Shown: positions 44,703 to 53,197 of the stretch, piece after piece
How positions within the stretch are numbered: the stretch's first letter is position 1
How the letters are laid out: each line of letters begins with the position of its first letter
Assembly: GCA_011032825.1 (NCBI GenBank)
Contig: JAADJZ010000028.1
Coordinates: forward strand, 496,001-560,000
From: Massariosphaeria phaeospora
Lineage: Eukaryota; Ascomycota; Dothideomycetes; Pleosporales
Direction of reading: 5' to 3'
Length of the DNA stretch: 64,000 bases
Made by a program: the position numbers and the translations under genes
Notes under the pieces: generated by a model
What the model saw: the letters and a program-made list of their open reading frames with translations, nothing else
Told to the model about the DNA's origin: nothing
The model's database searches: none

Positions 44703-45738
44703 CTTCGATGGAGAATCTGCGCAGAAGTGGTTGAAAGAAGAGATCGATAACGCACGAGCGAGGTTCAAGTTACACATGCGCAAAGTAGGTATCGTCTCTC
44801 TCTAAAAGCAATTTTCTAGAAGCAACGGCGCTGACCCAACAATCATCATCACAGGGTACATGATTACATGCCCGACAAGACGACCCACTCGGCGTTACTG
44901 TAGCACGTGGGATGCTACTCCGTACCAACTTTAACAACAGTCCACTAGAAGCTAAACTAAGCGGACAAATCTCGCTTAACAATGTGCACGTTGGTGCTTG
45001 TCCTTTGCCAAGCTGGGGCGTCTACTTCACAACTACTTGCAGCCTGCCTCTCAAAGTTAGCGCAGAACTCTCACTCCCCGAGTCGTACGAAATAATGGTC
45101 ACGTACGAAGATCAGTCCGCGCCGGCACAACGTGAACGTGAACGAGCTAGGAAGGATTGCAGTGTCATGGTACTGCTAAGTTAACAACAATAGCACTAAC
45201 GTGATAGCCCTGGCGATCTTCGGCAGTTTTCAGCGTACGCTGAATGGGTTGTACAGAGATGTTCGGGAAGCTCGTGGGCGTTTCCGCTGTTGCGACTATG
45301 GGCTTGTTGAGATGACTCCTGTTAAATGTTCTTCTCGATTCGTTTGTCTGAACGGTCAGGAACACGTGGTTTTTCGTGTGGACTAATCTTCTAACGTCGG
45401 ACTCGCTGTGAGGTTTTGTTTGTAAATAACCTGGCGTTTTGTGGTTGCTGTTCATGGTTTTAGCCTTTCTTCGGATACAGCGGTATTGAGCTGGCTACCA
45501 CCACTAGACAGAAATTTGCGGATCAACATGGGACGTTGCTTGGAATTTTGTTCACTATCTTCGGGAGTTCAAATTCGTGACGGTTATAGGGTGTTGGGGA
45601 GACCCATTGTGAGATTGAACAAGACTACGTAAGAAACTACGGTGTTATATTTATTGAGACGGCTCAGGGTGTTTACTAACAAGGGGGTGGAGTGTTGCGT
45701 GTCAAAGTTCCGCCGCCTTTCTCCCCCTTTTTTCCCCC
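44703..45738. other. Intergenic region between paralogous secreted protein genes
   Basis: About 1 kb. A forward frame at 44912-45184 (90 codons, two Cys, ends DCSVMVLLS) has no signal peptide and no clear homology to the neighbours. Not called. Confidence 0.45.
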
Positions 45739-46257
45739 TCATTCTTGTGAACCCACAGGTGTACCCGGCGGGGCTGCAGGGTTTCCTATGGTGTATCGTG
45801 CTATGTATTTGCCAGGCTCGGTTTTGCTAATGTCTGGGTCTCCATTGCACTTCCGCTCGTAAATGCAAATTTCAGAACACCTGCTAGCGTTAGTATGCTT
45901 CAGTGCCACGAGTCTAGGTACTCAGCTTGTCTTACTCGGTAAACGCTTGATGCAGTCGTTGGGGGAAAATTTTCTCCTCTGGGCAGGAATCGTAACTGAA
46001 GTTCCAACCGTGGCGGGGGTGGACATCAGACACGCAATCGTCTATACACTTCAACTGTTGACGTTGAGCATATGAAACTGTACCGGTGAGATTGGATGGG
46101 GAGTTCTTACGCAGATAGGCGAGAGGGCAGCTTCGGGTGCTGATCTTTCATAGACCGAGGAATCGACATTGGGTTCGAGAGGTTGGGAAGTAACAAGAGC
46201 CGTCGACGATGCAACGAGGCTTGTCAGCATGACAACGTTGGTGAAAAAGACCTTCAT
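45739..46257 (-). CDS. Small secreted cysteine-rich protein B (paralogue of A), about 136 aa
   Basis: Three exons: 46111-46257, 45936-46054 and 45739-45883 (or from 45880; two in-frame acceptors, CTAG and CAG, 3 nt apart). Introns are 56 and 52 (or 55) nt with GTAAGA donors and an ACTAAC branch in the second. The signal peptide is MKVFFTNVVMLTSLVASSTALV. The mature part has about seven cysteines (SPIC, LKCIDDC, YDSC, RCSEIC, RKC) and ends EPGKYIARYTIG. A likely Kex2-free mature N-terminus contains SSVYERSA, mirrored by VERSA in A. It is intact, unlike A, and lies about 0.8 kb from the nested transposons. Effector-like by size and Cys content; target unknown. Confidence 0.7.
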
Positions 46258-46525
46258 TTTGAATTGACAAGTATGTGAGGGACAGGATGGATTGACTCCA
46301 GCAATGGTTCGCGACCAAAGTGGGCTTTTATATCCGCAGAGCACGGTCGCTTGAGTAGCAGAGACGGCGGCACTTACTTGGCCAACCATCTGGTTCCTGG
46401 GCTAATGTTAGATGCCAACGCAGGATCCATCCACTACCCGTTATGACTTCCAACTTCCAACATGATCTACCTATTACTTTTACTTTGGTATAATTAGCTT
46501 CAGCATTACGCCCAGGGCGCGCGAG
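46258..46525. other. Upstream region of secreted protein B
   Basis: 268-bp AT-rich stretch between the ATG of protein B and the inverted-repeat element. Presumed promoter of B; no motif assigned. Confidence 0.4.
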
Positions 46526-46852
46526 ACGTGTTACATCTAACCCATCCGCCAGGTCATCTCTTGCCGGTATCTCCTGCTTGGTATTTAAGCTTTTGGTAAG
46601 GCGCTGCTCTCTACACTTGCTCTCGCTGCTGTACGTACAGTGGCGCTATGACAGCTTGCCTTGTAAGGTTCTAGAAATAACTATTAGCTGTGTACGTTAA
46701 GACAGCAGAACAATAAGGCGGCGATAGCAAGGTGCAGAGGGCGGGGCCTTACAATAGTCTGAATACTGTAAAGATACTAGCAAGAGGTGATCTAGTGCAC
46801 GTTGGATCTAGTGGGTTAGACGTGACGGGGCGATGGGTTAGATCTAACCCGT
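46526..46852. mobile_element. 327-bp inverted-repeat (MITE-like) element, diverged
   Basis: The left end reads ACGTGTTACATCTAACCCAT and the reverse complement of the right end reads ACGGGTTAGATCTAACCCAT (18 of 20 match). Inside, AGGTCATCTCTTGCCGGTATC on the left matches AGATCACCTCTTGCTAGTATC on the right, mostly by C/T and G/A changes, with a 38-nt extra block in the right arm. The right end includes the perfect 16-bp palindrome GGGTTAGATCTAACCC. No coding capacity and no clear target duplication. Likely a RIP-mutated miniature DNA transposon. Confidence 0.45.
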
Positions 46853-47082
46853 CCCACCGGGAGCTCAGTGCACTGGTCACTTCCTCCACAACACAAACCA
46901 CCCACTCAGCTCACGCTGAAATCAAAGGAGACTCCCCTCGCTGGACGGTTTCGCAAAGCTCAAACTTCTCCCCAAGTCAGAATGTGAATAGTGTGTATCG
47001 GCATGTCACCGCGGCTCGGGCGTTGTGGTGTTGTGTCGTATGGGCGCGGCCCGCAGGAGAGCTAAAGTGAATGTGTGGCATA

Positions 47083-47129
47083 CTCGGGCCCAAAGTTTCT
47101 CCGAAAAATCTCGCGAGATTGCCCGCGCG
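47083..47129 (+). repeat. Left arm of split 96-bp palindromic element
   Basis: A 47-bp arm beginning CTCGGGCCCAAAG and ending GATTGCCCGCGCG, flanked by TA at 47081-47082 and 47130-47131. It matches the reverse complement of 51761-51807 at 46 of 47 positions (one C/T difference). Confidence 0.9.
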
Positions 47130-47131
47130 TA

Positions 47132-49623
47132 GCGCGGGCCTATCCCCCCAATGCAATCCAAAAACTACTACATAAATCAATCCCCGCCACAACGCTATAC
47201 TACTAAATTTTGAATTAGTAAAATTGTTTTGACCATGCCTCGCAATCCATCGCAAGCTAAAAAATACGCTGCTGAGGTTGTTGCGCTCAGAGGCCACGCG
47301 TCGCGCCTCCGCGAGTACACTAAGCCAGACATCAAATCCTACGCTACAGCGCACAACTTATTGTATTATCGCCTCCGCCGCGCCTACTTGAACCTCCCAA
47401 CGCGATCTGATCGTTGTACGCAAGAAAATCAGCGATTGTCAGAAGAGCAAGACCTTGCGCTTGTACGCTATCTCGACGCGATTGACGCGATCGGCTATAG
47501 AGTACACAGAGGGATAGTTGAACAACAGGCGTACGCACTTTTGAAGGAGTCTTACCTAGGAGTAGATAAAGCGCCTGCGCCGCTGGGCAAGTGCTAGGAG
47601 CGTCGCTAGCTGCAGAGGCATCCAAAGTACAAACGCGTTAAGGCAAAGCTATTGGAGGTGCAGCAGAAGCTCGCACAGGAGCCTAAGGCGCTGCGCAGGT
47701 AGTTTACAAAGCTAGAAAGCTTTATTCAGCAACTAAGTATATTGCCAGCGGATACGTACAATATAGACGAGACTAGCTGCCAGATTGAAGTCGCAAGCAG
47801 CTAGTACGTTTACAGCAGAAATGGGCGCCAGATCTTCATCCCTAACGCCAACAATCGCGAGCTTGTTACTTTCGTAGAGTGTATAAGCGCAAACGGCGTA
47901 GCTATTCCTCTTATAGTTATTGTCAAGGCAGCAACAATCATAGAGCACTAGGTAACTAATATACCTAACAATTACTTTATCTACACTAGCGACAGCGGGT
48001 ACAGCAACGACAAAGTAGCGCTCGACTAGCTAAAGCATTTTGACAGAATAACAGCAAAGCAGCGGCAAGGCGTTTAGCGATTGCTTCTCGTTAACAGCTA
48101 TAGCTCTTATAAAACGAAGAAGTTTACTTGGTACGCAAAAAAGCACTTTATACAGTTGTTTGCGCTGCTGCTTCATACAACTTACTTGCTGCAGCTACTT
48201 AACGTTAGCTATTTCTAGCTACTCAAGTAGTATCACGGTTGCTGTTTAGACTAGGCTGCGCGTACTAGGTTAAAAGACATAAGCAAAGCTAACTTCATAG
48301 CGACTCTAGCAGAGATCCGGCGTCTCACGTTTACTCGCAGTACAATCTTTAGTAGCTAGAAACGTACAGGTTTCGCACTGCTTAATCTAGACGTCGTACT
48401 CGCCTAGCTTAAGTAGCAAGAGGATTGCAACTCTAGCGACGACAAGCAATCGCCTACACTCTCTCTAGCAACAGACATACGCTCTACAACTTCGATCGTA
48501 GTATTCTTGCCTTTACAGCTTGCTTTATCGCTATCTCAAGCGCCCGTCCAACGCTACAACCGCGTTAAAATTGATCTCTAGCAGGCGCAGCTTGTGCGCT
48601 GCGCGCAACTGTCAGACGTAACTTTAGAGCTAGAGAACCTAGCACCTAGCGACGCCGCCTAGCACACGCTAAAAACAGTACGTTAACTCCAGGCGCAGGA
48701 GCCTTTCGTCTAGGCAGTGCTGCGTGAGCATCTCCCGCGCAAGGTCGCAGCTAGCGTTATTAAACACTAGCGAGGCGTCTCTGCGCTTGCTCGTACAGCT
48801 GAAAATTTAAAGCGAAAGCTTCGACGTACAAAGGCAGCGGTTACTGCCAAAAATAAGCGCCGTCGTCGCAAACAGCGAGCGCTTGACGTCAAAAGCGGAC
48901 TAATATACTTTCAAGACGCCCGCAAGATAGTACAACAGCGGCAGGTTAACGACCTCGCTCGCTTTAGAAGTAAACTTGCTGCCAAACAACTTTGCGAGGT
49001 TACTAAAATTGCTAACAAATACAAGCGATTACTGCTTACAATTAGAAACTATAGTAGCAAGTACTGCAAGCGCGCAGCGACTGACGTACTCGCTTAGCGC
49101 AGCGTAACGCGATAAGTACACGCGCACAACGACTACAGCTACAACACTAAGGCTACGAGCAAACTAGAGTATATACTGCGCCCAAGCAGCCTTAAGTATC
49201 GCGAGGATAGTACAACAACAGATTTGACGCCTGCTTGTGAGGTAGCTAGCTAGGCGCGCCGTCTAGTCGATCTGTACACCAAGTTTATTCTCTTAAAATT
49301 CCTACAGCCTACAACACTAGACAACAATATAATAGCTAAAAAAAGCGCCTTACTGCTTCCTCTGCAACTTAATTCTACAAGCGTTAAAATTAAGTTGCAA
49401 ACGCAGCTTACAGCTATAGCAGATGAGATTGCAGATAGAAACTGCAGCGACGACGAGAGCAGCTACGCTAGCAACACTTGGCTAGATAACCTGCAAACTA
49501 ACTAGGGCCTTCAATAAGATGTATATATTAATTATACTAGCTTAATTGTGTTACAAGAAAGCGTATTTCGCTAACAAATTAAGACTGTAGTTTTTGGATT
49601 GCATTGGGGGGATAGGCCCGCGC
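47132..49623. mobile_element. E1: pogo/Fot-like DNA transposon, 2,492 bp, inactive
   Basis: Bounded by perfect 37-bp terminal inverted repeats (47132-47168 and 49587-49623, starting GCGCGGGCCTATCCCCCC) and TA on each side. It contains a decayed transposase on the plus strand. Full-length ends with a destroyed gene suggest a once autonomous Tc1-mariner superfamily element silenced by RIP-like mutation. Confidence 0.88.
47235..49503 (+). pseudogene. Transposase pseudogene of E1 (pogo/Fot type)
   Basis: The N-terminus at 47235 (MPRNPSQAKKYAAEVVAL) and a helix-turn-helix-like part (LSEEQDLALVRYLDAIDAIG) are readable up to a TAG at 47595-47597. The same frame continues with CENPB- and DDE-like segments: HPKYKRVKAKLLE, TYNIDETSCQIE, ANGVAIPLIVIVKA, and LLLVNSYSSY where active relatives have a DGHSSH-type motif. 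The replaced residues fit C-to-T and G-to-A changes. In-frame stops are overwhelmingly TAG. The remainder to about 49.5 kb is too altered to parse. Not functional. Confidence 0.8.
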
Positions 49624-49625
49624 TA

Positions 49626-51758
49626 CCGTGTCCGTGCGCGCAACGCCCGAAGTTGCGCAACGCCCGATTACCAAAACAGCACCTACACTTCAACGCGTAA
49701 CAACTTAACAGCCATGGCACCTATTGATGATGCGCTTGCAGCAATTAAAGCGCTAGACTTAGGAAAGAAACTTGTGTATCAAAAAATTGCTAATCAATTT
49801 GGTGTCGATTGCTCAACTTTGGCGCGAAGACACAAGGCTGTTTAGGCACCTCGAGAAACCAAAGACTCCAACTAGCAGAAGCTTACCTAACAACAGAAGG
49901 AGGAGCTTGTAAAGTATATAAAAGAGCTTACTGCTTGTTATATACCTCCTACAAGAGAGATAATCGCCAATTTCGCGTCAGCAGTTGCCTAGGAGCTAGT
50001 GAGCGAAAGCTAGGTTACCCGCTTTATCAACAAGTACTCTATCCATCTCATCTCTCAATACTCAACAGAGATAGACGCTAATCGCTACAACGCTGACTTC
50101 TACACAAAGTATAAGTTATATTTCAACCTACTACAACGCAAGATTGCTGAGTATAAAGTTAACGCTAAGCACACGTACAATATAGATGAAAAAGGCTTTA
50201 TAATAGGAGTTACCTTAAGAACAAAGCATGTGTTCAGCCGACGTATGTAGAAGAAAAAAGAAGTCAAAGCATTACTCTAGAATAGCAATCGTGCCTAGTT
50301 GACGCTTATAGCGTGTGTGTGCGGCGATAGATCAGCTCTGCCGCCAGGCCTCCTCTACGAGTCCGCCAACAACACTATCTAATCAAGCTAGGTAGAAGAA
50401 ATCAAGCTAGAGATACACTCTGTGCTTGTTTCCTCGTCACCTTTAGGGTGGATCAACAATGAGCTAGGCCTAGCTTGGCTTCAACAGGTGTTTGATCGCT
50501 TCACTAAGCAGAAAGCTCGAAGAAAGTACCGCCTATTGATCGTTGACGGCCACGGCTCTCATGTAACAATAGACTTTATCAACTACTGCGATTAGAACAA
50601 GATACTTCTGGCTATCTTTCCTTCTCATTCAACCCACACGCTGCAGCCGCTTAATAAGGTAATGTTCAAGCCTCTGTCAACTGCGTACTCAAAGGAGCTT
50701 ACAACACACCTTCACAACGGCTAAAAGCTGTCAGTAATCAAGAAGAGCGACTTTTTTTACCTCTTCTGGAAGGCCTGGACAAGCACGTTTACTTAGGAGC
50801 TAATACTTAGGTCCTTTGAGGCAACGGGTATATCACCTCTTTAGCCCAACGTTATTTTTTAACGCTTTGCTAAGGATACTCCTGAGGACTCTAATAGCAG
50901 CACAAGCTCTTCTTCAGTCTACTCTAGCAAGGATTGGCTTAAAATAGAGACTCTGTTACGCAAAGTCGCCAAAGATAAGAGCAGTAAGGAGCTGAAGAAG
51001 GTCAGCTGCTCGCTCCACTACATCTCAATTCAAAACTCTTTCCTCCACTACGAGATAGTAGGCCTTAAAGAGGTTCTTAAGACTCAGAAGAAGCACAAGA
51101 AGAAGAGCAAAGCTCTTGAGTTCAAGCCTCGCAAGGAGTATCATAGTAGGGCTAAGTTCTACTCTCCTAGTAGAGTAGAGAAAGCACGCTCTGATAAGAG
51201 GACTAAACAACAGAACCAGAGGGCAGAGGAACTTAGAAAAGCAGAGATGGCGAAGCTCAGACACGCTAATAAGCTGTACAATGAGAAGATTGCTTAGGAG
51301 AAGCGTGAGCAGCGCGCGAGGGAGAAGGCAGAGCGAGACCAAGTTAAAGCTAAGAAGACTGAGGAAGCAGCTGAGCGCAAGGCTCAAAGAGAGCGTAATA
51401 AGCAAGCTTCCGACGCTGAAAAAGCTGTACAATTGCCCCAAAGAGGCAAGCGCAAGGCCTCACAGTCTGCTGCACCAAGAAAAAAGCAAAATCGTAGTGC
51501 AGTGGCTGCGCGGCGTGGTGTTGTTGCTGCAGAGCCTCCTGCCGCACCTCGCACCCACACTACCCGCAGCGGCAGAACAGCAACTCTATATAATTAATTT
51601 GTATGAGAGAATATCATCGCATAGGTCTTTAGTGCACTCTACCAAAATATATCGCTATAGTAGCTATTGTATGTGGCTCTACAGCCTCAATTTTGTATGT
51701 TGCTGGAGAGTGATTATCGGGCGTTGCGCGACTCCGGGCGTTGCGCGCACGGACACGG
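49626..51758. mobile_element. E2: pogo/Fot-like DNA transposon, 2,133 bp, inactive
   Basis: Bounded by about 43-bp terminal inverted repeats (49626-49668 and 51716-51758, starting CCGTGTCCGTGCGCGCAACG) that differ at two positions, both transitions. TA flanks both ends (49624-49625, shared with E1, and 51759-51760). Each inverted repeat itself holds a direct repeat CGCAACGCCCG twice, a likely pair of transposase binding sites. It contains a decayed DDE transposase and a basic C-terminal tail. Confidence 0.88.
49714..51597 (+). pseudogene. Transposase pseudogene of E2 (pogo/Fot type, DDE1)
   Basis: Starts MAPIDDALAAIKALDLGKKL with a psq-like helix-turn-helix (VYQKIANQFGVDCSTLARRH) and a TAG at 49843-49845. 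The same frame then reads EIIANFASAVA, SWVTRFINKYS, TYNIDEKGFIIG, SSPLGWINNELGLAWL, LLIVDGHGSHVT (the second catalytic Asp kept), FPSHSTHTLQPLN, and a long Lys/Glu/Arg-rich C-terminus ending TRSGRTATLYN. Most stops are TAG and sit where Trp or Gln is expected, consistent with TGG or CAG changed by RIP. Not functional as it stands. Confidence 0.85.
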
Positions 51759-51760
51759 TA

Positions 51761-51807
51761 CGCGCGGGCAATCTCGCGAGATTTTTCGGAGAAACCTTGG
51801 GCCCGAG
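51761..51807 (-). repeat. Right arm of split 96-bp palindromic element
   Basis: 47-bp arm starting CGCGCGGGCAATCTCGCGAG and ending CTTGGGCCCGAG, flanked by TA at 51759-51760 and 51808-51809. Inverted copy of 47083-47129. Homology ends exactly at the outer TA on both sides. Confidence 0.9.
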
Positions 51808-52034
51808 TAGCTCATGCGAATGCGAAAGGCGAGGAAAGTTGCAGCCACAGATTGCGCCACAATGACGTAGTTTCTGTGGCTTAAGTCGAACGCCGCAGAG
51901 ACATTGCGCATTCGACACCCACATTCGACAACACAACACACAACACCGACCGCACATACAAGGTACACTCGCACGATCCAACCTGCTCCGTGGCTAAACT
52001 ACTGCTGACCCCAACAGCCCGGATCCCTTTCAAC

Positions 52035-52247
52035 ATGCCCGTCCCACTGCCATCCACGACCGAGAAGTCGACGTCCGCAGCCGACACGTCTGCCACGGCG
52101 CAGACGTCGAACCAAGTCGAGAAGCAGTCCACGCAGAGCGCCGCATCCACAAGCCATACCCAGAAGACGGACGCTGAACGGGCCGCCGAGGCCTTGTACG
52201 AGGAGCGGATGGAGGACGAGTATGCAAAGCGGGAGGGTGGCGCCTAG
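52035..52247 (+). CDS. Small conserved-type protein, 70 aa
   Basis: Single exon from ATG in CAACATGCC context. Residues 1-45 are Ser/Thr/Ala/Gln-rich and disordered; the last 25 (ERAAEALYEERMEDEYAKRE) form a charged helix. That EERxEDEYAKREGGA-type end is what I recall from small conserved fungal proteins of unknown function, which supports a real gene despite its length. It lies 227 bp from the outer end of the palindromic element and converges on the DUF4202 gene 115 bp away. Confidence 0.7.
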   Translation: MPVPLPSTTEKSTSAADTSATAQTSNQVEKQSTQSAASTSHTQKTDAERAAEALYEERMEDEYAKREGGA

Positions 52248-52362
52248 ACAATTCATCATAACGACAACAAACACTCTACGACTCCCTTCGGCTTGGTTGA
52301 GGATATCAAAAACGAGCGTTCTACTCCTGTGGCCACTCTTATGTAGCAGCCCCATCAATGAA

Positions 52363-53019
52363 CTACCCCGCAAGGGCTTTCTGCACCAATTCCTGCGGCC
52401 TCCCACTCATCGGAATCTGCAGCGCCAACTCATGGCCCTTCTCCGTCATCTTGCCCCACGTCTTCCGCAGTATGTTCAGGATCTTCTCCTCATTGTGCTC
52501 CTTCTCGAACTGCTCGAACTGGTCGTCAAGGAACACCAGACAGGCTACGTCCTCCAGCACCTGCGTCTCCTCGTTGTCCTTCAGCCCTTCCTTGCGTATC
52601 AACCCCGAGACGCGATTCGTCACGTCCAGCTTGTAGCCGACCTCGTCGCAGATGCGCGCGACGTAGTCGGCCTGCCGCTTCTTCAGGTGCGTGCGCCAGG
52701 TCAGATAGCCCACGCGCGTCATCGGGTACGAGTCGCGCGGCACTTCCCAGCGGCGGAAGTGCTGGGCGCGCACGGCGAGGCGCAGGGCTTCGGAGGCATC
52801 GGGCGTGTGCTTGGAGAGGTACGAGGTGCATTTCTGCGCGTAGTGCAGTTCGTAGGGCACGTCGGCGCCGTCGACGGTGATCTTCTTGGGGTCTTTGGCG
52901 TGCTCGGCGTCGATGGCCGCGAGGGCCGCTTCGTAGGGGCCGGCGGGCTGGGCCATAGGGACAGCGGGAACTTCAGGCATGCGGTCGGGCTGGGCATCAG
53001 ACGGCGAGGAGGCCATCAT
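52363..53019 (-). CDS. DUF4202 family protein, 218 aa
   Basis: Intact single exon. DUF4202 signatures include LRLAVRAQHFRRWEVPRDSY, PMTRVGYLTWRTHLKKRQAD, VSGLIRKEGLKDNEETQVLE, ACLVFLDDQFEQFEKEH and LRKTWGKMTEKGHELAL. The clustered His, Asp and Glu residues suggest a metal-binding HD-like fold, but the biochemical role is not known to me. The start may be residue 1 or 2 (two adjacent ATGs at 53019 and 53016). Confidence 0.9.
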   Translation of the reverse strand: MMASSPSDAQPDRMPEVPAVPMAQPAGPYEAALAAIDAEHAKDPKKITVDGADVPYELHYAQKCTSYLSKHTPDASEALRLAVRAQHFRRWEVPRDSYPMTRVGYLTWRTHLKKRQADYVARICDEVGYKLDVTNRVSGLIRKEGLKDNEETQVLEDVACLVFLDDQFEQFEKEHNEEKILNILRKTWGKMTEKGHELALQIPMSGRPQELVQKALAG

Positions 53020-53197
53020 GAGGATACGGAGAGTCTTGTTTGCCTGAGAATCCCCTGCGACAGATGATTGCGATACTGCCCGCGCACCCCCACTACCCCA
53101 CGCGCCCGAGCCAAGCCGTTTTATTAAATCGGGCCCCGGGGTCGATCACAACGACGTCCTGTACCGAAGCCCCTTCCACCCTCACGTTCCACCGAGC

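Noticed and set aside
44912..45184. Forward 90-codon frame between the secreted protein genes
   Set aside because: No signal peptide, no shared motif with A or B, no splice support.
46835..46850. Telomere-like GGGTTAG units
   Set aside because: Only isolated units inside an inverted repeat; no tandem telomeric array, and core genes lie on both sides.
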